DNA from: Dactylorhiza incarnata
Taxonomy: Eukaryota > Streptophyta > Magnoliopsida > Asparagales > Orchidaceae
Direction of reading: 5' to 3'
NCBI GenBank assembly: GCA_033032865.1
Contig: JAWHQI010000004.1
Coordinates: 21,992,001 to 22,056,000 of the forward strand
DNA length: 64,000 nucleotides
The notes under the pieces were generated by a model. That model saw only the letters and a list, made by a program, of their open reading frames with translations, made no database searches and had not been told where the DNA came from. The position numbers and the translations under genes were made by a program. This document shows, in pieces, positions 9,985 to 21,305 of this stretch (positions are counted from its first letter, which is position 1; every line of letters starts with the position of its first letter).

Positions 9985-12900
9985 TGTAAGACCCCCCTCC
10001 CGGAACACAAGACATGGCCGATGAGAGTCCTATGCCCAGAACAGCTGCCTTGCGGAAGCGCTAGCACACGGGCTAGCCTCTCCCACGAGACGCCGATCCT
10101 GCCGGCTATTCTCAAATATCACATGCCAACCCATTAATAATTTATACAGAAGACCACAATTCCATAAAAGGAATAAAGCCCACAATATATATAAAATGAA
10201 AACAGGAAACCACATGGGCTCCTGAAAATGCCAGAGTACAAAACATGATGTAAAACTACATCAAGGTCCCTTAAATCTCACATCTGTGATAGAAGGAAGC
10301 GACGATAATGGTTGCATCATCGTATCAGGTCCCATCCCCCTATCCTGGCTGCCCTCCTACACGATGTGCTGCTGCTGGGTGTGCTCCTAAAAGAAGCGGT
10401 ACAATAACCGTTAGTCCAAAAAGACTAAGTGGCTTCACATACTCTCCCCCGAAGTCTCTTAGGCACAAGGCGGAAGGAAAGAGGGAGAACGCTGCAATAT
10501 AATCAGTAATAGGCAATATAGTATGTGGTAAGGAAATAGTTATCATAGTAGATATAACAAAAGTATAAGAGTACATCAACTCTAGCAGTATAGTCAGCAA
10601 TAGAGTATAATAGAACATCTACTCTAGTAGTATAGTCAGCAACAGAGTTTAATAGAATAGTGTATATAAAGAATTGAATTGAACTTAACTTATAAGGATG
10701 TCCATACAAGCATATAAGTTAAGGGTCTTTTGCAACAATAACTCATCATATAAAGGCATCCATACAAGGTTATATGATAAGAATCTTTATGCGATGTAAT
10801 GCAATGAATGTATGTATGATGACTCACCCATGATTTACGGCGCACTCTGATTTGTTATGTCGACATAAACTTGTACTTCTCACTTTTCGAGGGTAGCTAA
10901 CCACTTAGGCACCTCACGTTGTGGCCAGACGGAGATAGTGGAATGAGCTTCTCCACTACTAGGTGGGTATGCACACTACCAGACCTAGGCCTTAAGTATG
11001 CCTCAACGCTAAGAACACAACATCGGAGACCCTGCTTACTCTTGCTCTCTAAACCAGTTGAGTCTTATGACGTGGAAGGGGTCTTTGGGAAGTAAGCACC
11101 AAAGGACTTAGCCCAACCAGACCTAGAGTCTATCTGCCAACTTCTGTTGTTGTGATGACTAGCAAGCTCGTAGACTCGCCACAAGTAATCCTCCAATAAG
11201 GATCATTATGCAATCGTGTGAAGACTATACACACCCGAGAAATTCCCATGCTCATCCTATGCTATCAAGCACCCAAGGACTCCTAACCAAGTCCATAACA
11301 GATTTTACTGTTTACAAGTTCAATCGATGATAACTAGCATACAAGGACCTACCATCCGTATCCTTAACATAGCACCATATGATATAACCATATACTATAA
11401 CCCACACCAAACCATCACTACTACCCAAACCGAGTTATCATAACTCTTGTGTAGTGGTATATGTCTGTTAGGGAAATACTCTCTTTGATCCAATAGGACT
11501 TACATGGGCGTTTAATGCCATGTTCAAGTTTACTATATAAATCTGCCCATACATATTAACCATACCAATCCTCATGCTCGATTCACAACATGCATTGAAC
11601 ACAATTGAATTCATAAGCACTACTCGATCACGCTTAGTCAATACCGATCCTCCCATGACCGTTTTCCTAAAGGATCATCAATCATAATCTCTACTAAGCG
11701 GTTATCATAAATCTAATCTCTCTGATAGATTAGCAAGTGACATTGGTACAGATTTATGCATGTTCCCAAAATCCTTGTCTAAATAAGCATCTTAATATTT
11801 CATTTCAGCATAATAAATTATAACGACACATTTAATTAAGGACTCATTTCAAGCCAAATCCTCTGAAACTTCTACCATAGATCATAAATAATGCTTGAAT
11901 CATTCCCACCAAATTTTAACCGCATTGTATTACACAATACTTATTTTTGGTACTTTACATTTATATGATACGACAGATAATTTCATGGCAAATATGTATC
12001 CTAAAATTCTGAAACTAAGCAAGGATGATAATAATATCATAGGCACATCTCTACCAAATTTTGTAAGCATCCAATAAATATTTTGAGAGAAATCAGTAAA
12101 ACATTAAAACTCTGTACATATTCATTAATGTTTACTAAAATAGGAATTCTGGGAGCCACAGACCACCAAAAGTAAAGTGCCACCCCATTCCAAAAAGGTA
12201 TCGCCAAGGGATACAACTTTTGTGTTGAGACCAATATCCAGATCTAAGCTTAACCTATCTAAAATCGGGTTTGAACCCAGCAGAGTAAATCAGGACAGCA
12301 AGCTGTCCTGTATATAAACCGGATCATTTTCTGCACAACCATTTTCAATTTTACTTTGCCAGAGCTACAGAGCTCCCCTGAAAACGCACAACCACTCGTT
12401 GGAAAGGTCTTTCCGAGGGATATAACTTTTGTGTTGAGCACAAGACCTGAATATGTCCGGATCATGCCTAAAAATAGGCTTGAAATCCGTTGCGTGCAGA
12501 AAACAGATTTTTCCCCAAGTTATAAAATCTGCTCGAATCTCAAGACAGATGAACAACATCTATTCATCTTCTTCCTCCAGCAACCAAAAATAGTATTTCA
12601 CCTTCTACCCTCCAATACTCTCTCATTAGACTACCGTTCTTCACGAAATCAACTACTACAACTTCGTATTGAAGAAAAGAGTAGATTGAAGAAATTATCT
12701 CAGCGAACGACGCCCTAGAACAGGAGTTCTAGTGTGGTCTCTTCCTAGAAAACTCCATTAAACTCACCTAGGTCAAGCTCTTGTGAGTTGACATCTCTCC
12801 TAAATCAGATCTAAAGATCTAGCACCAAGGGAGAGGGGGCGGAAGTCACCTGATTTGTTGCCGTGGATCGAGTTTGTCCTCTTGGCGGCATGGTGGCGGT

Positions 12901-13608
12901 CGGCCAAGATCCAAGTACTCCTTCCAAGCTTAATTTAATTTAGGAAAGTGGCTGGTCTCAATGCTTGAGTGTGCGGAAGAGGAAGAGAGTGCCCACTTTT
13001 GGATGAGGGAATGAAGTTTAAGGTTAAGGGTGGAGAGAGAAAATGGTGGCTGATTTGACTATTATTAATGTTAAAGATACCTCTATGCTCTGGATTGGAC
13101 AACACCATCACATGTTGCAATCCTATAGGACCTCCTTTAATACAAGTCATAAAATAGTCTTTAATTACCAAAAAGTCTCTTATCCGGTCGGCACACATAC
13201 CAAAAATCTTAAATGAATCAGAAAATTCTGTACAAGGACGACACTCGACAGATTCGTCGATTGGTCTCGACGAATCATTGAGTCAACTTGATGAATCGTC
13301 GAGTCCTCTCGACGGTCTGTCGATGCCGTTGAGTGGTCTCGACGGATCGTCGAGTCCTCTTGACGGATCTGTCGAGATCGTCGAGTGGTCTCCACGGATC
13401 GTCGAGTTCGTCGAGACCTTCGAGTGGTCTCGATGGATTGTTGAGTCCACTCGATGGATCGTTGAGTCCTCTCGACGGTTTTGTCAAGCCTTTTTTGCCG
13501 CGTCGGTATTTTCCCTCTCAAGTGCATCCTGGTCGTCAGTGCACCCCGAACCCGAGTCAACTCACCAAACACACGTTCAAGGGGCCTAGGGCGAATCGGG
13601 ACGTTACA
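9985..13608 (-). repeat. Gypsy-E 5' LTR, Tekay-like, 3.6 kb
   Basis: Plus-strand ends are TGTAAGACCC at 9985 and ACGTTACA at 13608, so the minus-strand LTR starts TGTAACGTCCCG and ends GGGTCTTACA, as in long-LTR chromodomain Gypsy elements. The region 10020-10060 is alignable in reverse complement with the end of Gypsy-F (15945-15990). Small internal duplications are visible at 10560-10650 and 10690-10790, and two copies of a block containing ATAACTTTTGTGTTGAG-like sequence at about 12195-12240 and 12395-12440. The open frames inside are short and not protein-like. Confidence 0.75.
13240..13490. repeat. Short CpG-rich tandem repeat in Gypsy-E LTR
   Basis: About ten imperfect copies of a roughly 20-bp unit built on TCGACGGATCGTCGAG and TCGAGTGGTCTCGA. 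It makes long artificial open frames on both strands, rich in Arg and Thr or in Ser and Leu. It lies near the upstream (U3) end of the LTR. Confidence 0.8.
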
Positions 13609-14141
13609 TTTTGCCCATGTAATAATTACATGCATTGATGATTGCTTCTTGATGATCTTGTAGAATTTAGGTATGCTTGTAATACGAATGATTCACACGA
13701 TAATCCCCATGCTCTCTCCCTAGCTTGCATAGCTATTAATGGTGAAAATATAAAATTAAACCGTGCCTAATTTATTAAATCTCATATTCTTTCCCTAGCA
13801 TGCATGGTTATTTATGATTGAAATAACATCTTAAACCTTGCCTAGTTCATATATTCTTGTATATTGATGATGAGCATTGCTTTGATGCTACAAAGTGCTA
13901 TCTACATGTAACCATCATAGTGTTAAAATGCCCAAATATCACATGCATGTATATAAATTGGATTTATGTGTAATAATTCTTTAAATAAATACTTAAACCA
14001 TGGAATATGATGAATTTTTACCTTAGTATATTATATTAAAGGATTATGGCCAAAATTCAACTTTAAGTTACGTGAAACCTATGATTTTAAAATACCAAAC
14101 AACACCCAACTTGGATAATATGTAATTATATAAGTTTTGTA
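13609..14141. other. AT-rich spacer between two LTRs, unassigned
   Basis: 533 bp with no open frame worth naming. A block of about 70 bp containing TAGCTTGCATAGCTATTAATG recurs in diverged form (13725-13790 and 13795-13860). It neither continues the Copia pol fragment at 16015 nor looks like a Gypsy internal region. Confidence 0.5.
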
Positions 14142-16014
14142 TGTAACATCCCGCTTGTACACACAATATAATATGGGTCTGGTCAGGGCTCCATGGCATA
14201 CCATACACACAATCTAGACATTAGGAGATGATAAACTGAAACACTACTCAGAGAAAGTAAAGACCTGAGGAAGCTTGATTAGAAAAACAATTATGAAAGT
14301 TCACATTTACTAAGGAATATTTCAGCAAAGAGTTTTGGCATTATGGTCTTACACAAAAACATGAGTGTCAATACATCACAATAGTAATAATACAAAAACA
14401 TCGGTTCACAGGTCGGCTAAAGAAAAGCAGTAAAAGAATGCATCTTTCTTTGACAATTTTAGCTTTGGGATTTAAGCCTGCTAGGGCTTCAGACATCTGC
14501 CTCAAACACAAATAGAAGTTAAATGAGGGTTAACTATGAGCTGATCACAAATAGTGTAATGCCCTCTCCCCGCGGCCATCCTAGCAGACTCTGGGGCGGG
14601 ACAACGCTCACCTGCATGTATGCCACAACAAGCAATATGTAACGAAATAAAGAAAGTGCGACTAAGCTACACAATGTGAAATTTCAAGTACAATCAATCT
14701 TCTAGTTGAGCATATAAAAATGGGGGACTTAGGTATGCAAAAGATGATAGTTGGGTTCACCCAAAAGTTTCCCCACAACCGCCAAAGCAACATCGCATGA
14801 AGCTAACAAACCATCATCCATCAACATTGCATTCGTGGGTACTCACGACCACACGAGTTCATGCACTCATGGAATATACACAAAGTACTATGTAATAAGT
14901 ACAAGATCGACTCCAACACGAGCATTCCAACTAATATAGGACCGAGAGTGCCAAGATACCATTTGAGCATTTGTTGGTCCGGTTGTTCATGCCTGACACA
15001 ACTTATACCATGGTCCATCAACATTCATAAGGATGATACCTCGTGCTAAACTGCATGGTGCGGGTTTAGTTTGGCTTATGTCAGTTTCTCAAGTAATCAT
15101 GATGTCACCATGACGCGGTCATTTACACGACCATGCGGTTTAATATGTGCATGACTATACGGTTTAACACGTGCATGACTGTGCGTGTTGTAAATCGACC
15201 CAAACCAGTTCTCTGCCGCTGATCGTGTGGTTTTCTCACGCATGATCATGCGTGGCTAAAACACACGAACAGAACCAATTTGCCAATGAAAGGCCACCGT
15301 TATGAGACTTTTTATACGATAGGCCTTGCTAAACAACCCCTTGGTCTATAGGTTTGTATGGGCAATCCTATAATTCAATTGTTACTTTTCTATTGTATAC
15401 TTGTCTTTACTTACTGTTCTTTACATGCTCCTTACCATGCTTTACTTACTACACTATATATTTACACTTGTGTAGTAATAGATACTCTTGTAGCTAAGAC
15501 ATCTCTTCAATTTTGGTTTATTCCCCTTGCCGTCCTCCGCTTCATCCTCCCGCACGGTGCCTAGGAGCCACTATGGGATGGGTGGTGGGAAATGAGGCTT
15601 AGTCTTTTTGACTAACGGTCTGTGGACCATATCATTTAGGGGACCGAAGAGACGCAACACCACCAGAGGCCGGTGCAGATGGAGGCGGGTCAGTCTAGCA
15701 TGGGAGCACCAGTTTCAGGATCTATGAGTGTCTATTAGTAGACTTGCTTCCGCGAGTGATTTGTAGTGAGAACATGATGCACTGGGCATGAGCCATTTAT
15801 ATTGCTACCTTTTATTTCAGTTATTATCTGTGGACATCTCTTTATTATGAGTTATATATCATGTGATATGAACTTGATCTTACTCTTGCTTCAATTGTAC
15901 TTTTCTTCTTCTGTGATCGATATGACCGGCAGCATCAGCGTTTTGTAGTGGCGACCGCAAAGCGGCGGTTCTGGGCATAAGACCCAGTTTTGTATCAAAA
16001 AATGGGGTCTTACA
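14142..16014 (+). repeat. Gypsy-F LTR, Tekay-like, probably solo
   Basis: It starts TGTAACATCCCG and ends GGGGTCTTACA, in the opposite orientation to Gypsy-E. No PBS follows and no PPT precedes it, so I take it as a solo LTR or the survivor of a larger rearrangement. The flanking 5-mers (TTGTA and ACAAA) do not match. Its last 35 nt can fold: TAAGACCC pairs with GGGTCTTA. Short diverged repeats around GTGCATGACTATACGG lie at 15115-15190. Confidence 0.65.
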
Positions 16015-16106
16015 ACAAACAAGTAGCTTATATCTTTACAAAGCCATTGGATGAGGCAAAGTTTAATGCTTTTAAAATTGAGCTTGGTATGTTAAATCTA
16101 GAATAG
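16015..16106 (+). pseudogene. Copia pol C-terminal remnant
   Basis: The reading frame QVAYIFTKPLDEAKFNAF, ending LGMLNLE and a stop, is the invariant tail of a Ty1/Copia RNase H domain (FTKPL is diagnostic). Everything upstream has been replaced by Gypsy-F. It is unrelated in detail to the other Copia elements in the window. Confidence 0.88.
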
Positions 16107-16646
16107 ATTTTATACTGTCAATTTATCTATCTTGCTCCTTATGTTATTCCTTAGCTTTAGTAAAACAGGTAATCATGTATAACAAGCTTTGATAGGATAA
16201 GTTGCTTTCTAAATGATTGGTAGTATGTTTAGGACTTGAAACAATCCAAATTATAAAGTTCATTGATATGCAGTGAAATCAGCTGAAACAGCTGAGAAGG
16301 TTTTAGCTGAACCACTGAGACAGTTGAGAAGGTCTCAGCTAATCCACAGAGACGGCTAGAACTATCTCAGCGGTTGACAATACTTTGTCCCAACGGATAA
16401 TAACTCCATCTCAGTGGTTCCGCTGAGATGGGCTGGCTAAATTAAAACATGCCCTAATTGACACGTCCGCAATGTAAAATCAATCAAATTGATTAGTCTA
16501 ATCAACATATATACTTAGGGAAAATCTAAACCTAAGTCAAGCCTTTATAAATAGAAGAATTTTGATTAATTATTTACACTTCTCATTAACCTAGCCGACG
16601 AGACGAACCTTTCTCCCTCCCGTCTCAGCGACCTATCTCATAAGAA
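16107..16646 (+). other. Non-coding stretch with a TATA box and CTGAGA-rich segment
   Basis: It follows the Copia pol stop. From 16270 to 16430 the words CTGAGA, TCTCAGC and AACCGCTGAG-like sequence recur, similar to words in the Sire-1 LTR around 28370 and 36600. A TATA box lies at 16546-16553, with a CT-rich leader before the ATG at 16647. It could be the 3' end and LTR of the Copia element at 16015, but I could not fix LTR ends. Confidence 0.45.
16546..16553 (+). promoter_or_regulatory. TATA box upstream of the 16647 reading frame
   Basis: TATAAATA, 94 nt before the ATG and followed by a pyrimidine-rich stretch, as in plant core promoters. Confidence 0.5.
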
Positions 16647-17198
16647 ATGGCACCAAAGATGGCAAAAGATCTCCATGAAGGATATGAGATAGTAAGAACT
16701 GGATTCCAACATGCCCCTGCAGAGATAAAAGAAGTGATTCAACTTCCATCAAATCAAGGACAGGAATATGTGTTATTTGAGCCAACAACAATTCTCAGAA
16801 CTGAAGTTCTGGAATTCTTTACCAGTGCTAAGATGTCCTCATCCAATTCCTCAATCAAAGGCAAGATAGTGAGTTTAATGATAAAAATCTCTCTTAGGAA
16901 AATGGAGCAGGCCCTTCAGCTGACATCTTGCAGTGAAGAAGAGGAAGATGATATTTCTGAAAAAGATAAGGACTAAGCCTTACAATGGTGTGAGTACAGT
17001 GATGCCAAAATTGGCTCACTAAAGAGAAAGTTCTTCAATCAGAGAGGCAAAATGCTCTCTGATATTGTTGGCAAGGCAATATTGTGTAAGCCAGGATCTC
17101 ATGACACCATATCAAAACACATGTTTGAATTGATGTCAAGAGTCATTCTGAAGAAAAAGACATCATGGACAACTATCTTATTTCAAAGTATTAGATAA
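16647..17198 (+). pseudogene. Unrecognised reading frame, truncated by Tat-1
   Basis: The ATG at 16647 opens a frame of 109 codons ending in an acidic stretch (EEEEDDISEKDKD) and a TAA at 16974-16976. The same frame then stays open for about 70 more codons (LKRKFFNQRGKM, HMFELMSRVILKKK) up to a TAG-like end at about 17196, where the Tat-1 LTR begins. Codon use and the conserved frame after the stop suggest one gene of at least 180 codons with a nonsense mutation and its 3' end cut off. I do not recognise a domain. It may be an extra ORF of a retrotransposon or a host-like gene; the nearby TATA box favours something once transcribed. Confidence 0.5.
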
Positions 17199-17840
17199 TG
17201 TCTGCTGTACAACCCTTATTCTCTGAGGGTGGGCCCATTCAAAGCCACGTAGGCAGAAGTCAAGGTTAAAAAGGTCAGCACAGAGGTCAGCAGTCCAAGA
17301 CACAAGATAACTCAGCCAGCAGGAGATGAAGGAGGCCTGAGCAAGTATGGGTGAGCTCGCACGAGTAGACCTGATACTTGCCAAGAGGTGGGCGACCATA
17401 GGTGATACTCACCTATTTCCAAGCGAGGTCGCCTCAATGTCGCCTTGTTGTCGAGCTGGGTGGGGTATAAATAAGAGACCCCTCTATTTGGTTTGCCTAT
17501 AAATAGGACCCCAGGGGTACTTGGATTGGCATATGAACTTGAGCTTTAGGAACCCACCTTTCCAATTCTTGGACCCGTCATCCGTGGCCGCTACTCTTGA
17601 TACTAGCCAAGTCGGTGCCTTCCTCGTACCCTGCTCGACCATCTTTGGTTGTGGAGGGGAAGTCTATTGTGAGCTTCTGGGCATGTGGTGGGACCTCTCT
17701 ACCGCAGCGCCTGGAGTCCTATTATTTTCGTTCTAGTTCCATCATCGTTGTCAGTCAAGCCGTCTGGTTGGACTGCTGGGCGAGTAGCCTCCGGCTGCAT
17801 TGATCCAAATTTTGGAGTCGAGATTTTCATGGCTTCAACA
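17199..17840 (+). repeat. Tat-1 5' LTR
   Basis: It starts TGTCTGCTGTAC and ends CTTCAACA, and is followed by a PBS-like sequence and a gag frame. TATA boxes are at 17466-17473 and 17498-17505. The 3' LTR is not in the window because Tekay-A interrupts the element at 18795 and the remainder lies to the right of 64000. Confidence 0.65.
17466..17473 (+). promoter_or_regulatory. TATA box in Tat-1 LTR
   Basis: TATAAATA within GGGGTATAAATAAGAG. A second copy of the 8-mer follows at 17498-17505, so start-site choice is uncertain. Confidence 0.55.
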
Positions 17841-17843
17841 CTT

Positions 17844-17861
17844 TGGTGCGGTCAGCGGGGA
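17844..17861 (+). other. Tat-1 primer-binding site, degenerate
   Basis: TGGTGCGGTCAGCGGGGA lies three bases after the LTR end. Its spacing and its TGG..GGGGA frame resemble Tat-lineage PBS sequences (compare the tRNA-Asp type at 49778), with several mismatches. Confidence 0.5.
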
Positions 17862-17898
17862 TCGTAGCCAGAGGGGGAATTTTTTGTAGAAAGGCGAG

Positions 17899-18795
17899 AT
17901 GGTGGTAGTTGGCGACCATGAGGAGGTATTCGGAAACTCGTCCGGAGGCGGCGAGTTTGTGACATTGCCCTTCTTTGAAGAGTTCGCGTGACATCTAGAG
18001 GGGACCGTACGAGCAGCCCTCCAACCTCACACAGACGGCACGACGACCTCACCTCATCGCCCGGTTCTGACTGAGGAAGGTAGTGTCCATCGGCGAGCAG
18101 GGAAGGAGCACGAGGAGGAGCCTGAGCGACTTAGGAGGTCGCAGTTCTACCCGCAGACCTCACAGGGAGTCGGCGGAATCTGGTTCCACGAAGTGGAGGA
18201 GCAGGTGAGGTACTATGTTACTCTCCAATTTGGCAAGTATGGAGGTGATACTCTCCATGGGGAAGATCATCGCCAGCTAGGTGGGAGGAGCCCATTCTGT
18301 GAGGAGATTCTTGCTGCTCTCGTGCCGGAAGGGTTCAGAGATCCTAGGGAGGGAAGACCCTATCCATCACATCCAATGGTTCGAGGATGTATCCTCCATC
18401 CGAACCATGTCGGATGTCTTTAAATGTAGGCTCTTCGCTATCACCTTTAGGGGGAAGGCCAGATACTGGTTCCACCAGTTGAAAATAGGTTCAATCGACT
18501 GCTTCGAGGATCTGTGTCGGGGGTTGATGATGCGGTTCGCCATGGCCAAGAAGATGAAGAAGGAGGCAATGACCCTCTTCCATCTTGTGCAGGGAGCAAA
18601 GTAGACGTTGGGACACTATATCGATCGCTTCCAGGAGGAGGTGTTTGACATCCAGGAGGTGGATGGCCCAACCTTGCAGCTTGCCTTGACGTTCGGCCTA
18701 CGTGAAGGCCTCTTCAAGTTGGAACTCAACATGAATCCTCCCTATTCTTATGACAATCTTATCGAGAGAGCCATCAAGTTTATTCAGGGGGAGGC
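17899..18795 (+). pseudogene. Tat-1 gag remnant
   Basis: Starts at the ATG at 17899. One frame runs to about 18330 with a TGA near 17989. A frameshift then moves to the frame holding CRLFAITFRGKARYW and, after a TAG at 18602-18604, the stretch HYIDRFQEEVFDIQEVDG and IERAIKFIQGEA. The order (PFCEEILAALVPEGF, then the F..TL.G.A..W core, then ERA..F) is that of the retrotransposon gag domain in Tat/Retand-type Gypsy elements. It ends at 18795 where Tekay-A is inserted, before any zinc knuckle. Confidence 0.75.
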
Positions 18796-18796
18796 T

Positions 18797-18887
18797 GTAA
18801 GACCCCCCCCCCCCCCCCCCCCCCCCCCCCCGCCCCCCCCCCCAAAAAAAAAAAATCTGAACCCGGTTCAGGGGGAGGGGGTCTTAC
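18797..18887. other. Terminal fold-back at the U5 end of Tekay-A LTR
   Basis: GTAAGACCCCC (18797-18807) is the exact reverse complement of GGGGGTCTTAC (18877-18887). Between them lie the C and A homopolymers and a near-palindrome CTGAACCCGGTTCAG. The 5' LTR copy has the same layout (46162-46238), with GAAAGACCCCC in place of the first arm. Confidence 0.75.
18802..18856. repeat. C homopolymer followed by A homopolymer
   Basis: About 40 C (one G) followed by about a dozen A. The equivalent place in the 5' LTR (46168-46207) has a shorter C run and a longer A run. The length is likely unstable in nature and unreliable in sequencing. Confidence 0.8.
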
Positions 18888-20160
18888 TGCCCAAGGCGGC
18901 CACTTTGCCCTTCTCGGGTGGCAACAACCCACCCTCTCAAGCACAGAGTGATCGCCTTGTCATGTATAAGAATCATCACATCACATCAGAGTCACATAGC
19001 GGAAGTAGAAATAAGGGAAAATAGACAAGGCAACGACTATATATATCTAACCAAAAAGGCCGTAGCCTACTGTTTACATATACTGCCTCATAGGATACAA
19101 ATAAGTACAATAAAACACTCCTTATTTAGCCTTATACTCTAGGACTCACGTCACGGAAGATAAGGGAGAGGCTGGAGTATTTGATCGGGCAATCTCTAAG
19201 GATGGTAGGTCATCTTGCGGTACGGGCGCTTCGCGCTGTCCCATCTCCTGTGAATGGTTATAAGAATAATCGTTAGTCACAGAGCTAAGTGGAAAACACA
19301 TTCCCTCCCCAGATCTGTATCTTGGGGGCGTGCTAAAGTACCCAAGTAAATAGCCGAAGAAAGGAAAGGGTTAGAAACAGGTATGTGTATATATATAACT
19401 TTATGGCCTTCCAGCGGTAATTTAATAAAGTAGAGGGGGCGCACAGTTTACAATAATATTAATAAACTTATCTTGCACACACACATCAGGTATTCAAACC
19501 TGTACATACAACCCTGCGTCGACACAGTTTGGACCGCTTCTCTTCCAGCAGGGTAGCGAACCCTGCGGGCCTCACCGATGTAGCCGTCGGTGACAGTGGC
19601 CAGTACTACCACTTCTGAGCGTAGTCGTACCGTAACACCCAGACCCTCCCGTACAGCTTAGTGTACTATTTGGATGTGAGAAAAATCCGGCAATTTCGAG
19701 ATTTAGGCCGACCAATGGAGGCAAATCAGCGGGTTCGAAGTGGTGATAACCCGTGGTGCACATCTCCCTGTCGTCATGAGTTGTCAACCCTCCTGCACCG
19801 GTACAAACGGTCTGCGGCCGTGACCGACCTGCCACTTTTATAGCAAGCAATTCACAATCATTTCAAAGAAAGGGATGACTACTCCAGGTCTGTCGTGGCT
19901 TCCTTAACTCAACCTGTCACACAACTTTTGGCTGAGAGACTCAGCGGAAGTGGGGCATCTTATTTGGGGCTAACCCTAGAGAAAGGACTCAACTCTTGGT
20001 TATCCCCAACTAAGAGCTTATAGCAACATATAAAGAACCGCTTTTTAGCGCAAGACCTGGGTTAGCACCGCAAGCATAATATAATGCAACAAAAACTGCG
20101 GAGCTGAGTGATAAAGCACTTAACAGAAAGGACAGCCAAAGGCAAGGGCCGAATTAACTG

Positions 20161-20402
20161 GACCAGTACGAGACTGGAGTATCGAAAAGAAGGAACATAA
20201 AACAATAATCAACTGACCAGTGCGAGACTGGAGTATTGAAAAGAATGAACAGAAAGCAATAACTAAGTGACCAGTGTGAGACTGGAGTATTGAAAAGAAT
20301 GAACAGAAAGCAATAACTAAATGACCAGTGCGAGACTGGTGTTATAAAAAGGAACAATTGTAAATAGTAAATGTAGGACCAATATGAAATTGGAGGATAT
20401 AA
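20161..20402. repeat. 54-bp tandem repeat, about 4.5 copies, in Tekay-A 3' LTR
   Basis: The unit starts GACCAGTGCGAGACTGGAG. Copies begin at 20161, 20215, 20269, 20323 and 20377, exactly 54 bp apart. Because 54 is a multiple of three, the minus strand reads as an 18-residue repeat containing TPVSHWS and aromatic residues; I regard this as incidental. The matching array in the 5' LTR is at about 47515-47757. Confidence 0.9.
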
Positions 20403-21250
20403 ATACATAAGCGGGTTAGTACTCGAATCATTCCATAATCAAGAGGCTTCAACATCGTCTCCGTTCCTAGGAGGAAACTCTGTTCTTTCCCCATTCATAG
20501 GGGCCTTTTCTCCGTTCATAGGAGCCTGTTTATCTTAGTTATAGTTCGGGGTTGGCTCACATTTCATGAGACTTCTTATTACTGTGTGCTTTGAGTTCAC
20601 ACTTTTATTATCATGTTGTTATTGATTCGAAATATCGTCTCGCGATCGTGACTCGATCGCGTGTTTCAATGCTTTTAACTCAGTTGATTTCTCGCCGTAA
20701 TTAGCGAGTTCACCATTTATCTTTAATCGACTCACAAGATTTTACTATATAACTAAGATGCCACGTCAAGGGCCCCCAAGTTTTTCCAAATAATGCAGTT
20801 CATTTTAGGGCGTTATTTTGCTCAAAAAAAAAAATCTTATTTAGGCTTTTAAAATTATCAAAAGAATTGATAAAAATTCCAAACTTTGATAGTATTTGTA
20901 AAATGGCCTATATTAGAGCCTATAATTTTTGTTTGGAATTTTCCAACGTCATTTGGGCTTTTAATTCCTTTAATTAAAACTGGTAAAGGCATTTAAAAAT
21001 AGCAAAACCCAACCAAAAATTCTCAAAACATTACCGAAGGTGCCCCTCTGGGTGGGGAACATTTTTCATGTTGGAGGTTTTTTCCATAGAGGCTTAGTTT
21101 AGTCTCAGAAAAATCAAAAAGGGGAGGGGGGAATTGGGATGCGGTTAAGGGATTTGCATAGGAGCTAGGGGCGCCGGACCGCATGCGCTTCTGCAGTCCC
21201 CACAGCAGATCTGCAGCCGATCCGCTGTGGGGGCACACAATTTTAGGCGT

Positions 21251-21305
21251 GGGGGGGGGGGGGGGGGGGGGGGGAGGGGGGGGGGGGGGGGGGAGGGGGG
21301 GGGGG
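21251..21305. repeat. G-rich homopolymer tract
   Basis: About 55 bases of nearly pure G with two A interruptions. It yields a poly-Gly frame that is not a protein. It could form G-quadruplex structures, but its length should be treated with caution. Confidence 0.8.

Noticed and set aside
13180..13635. Long Arg/Thr/Ser-rich open frames on both strands
   Set aside because: They are forced by the short TCGAC-based tandem repeat; mirror-image frames on both strands show this is composition.
9985..16014. A 6-kb DNA transposon with inverted ends TGTAAGACCC..GGGTCTTACA
   Set aside because: Each end is the terminus of a separate LTR whose other end (ACGTTACA at 13608, TGTAACATCCCG at 14142) lies inside; there is no matching target duplication and no transposase frame.
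20154..20408. A hydrophobic 18-residue repeat protein (minus strand)
   Set aside because: Created by the 54-bp tandem array in the LTR; the period happens to be a multiple of three.
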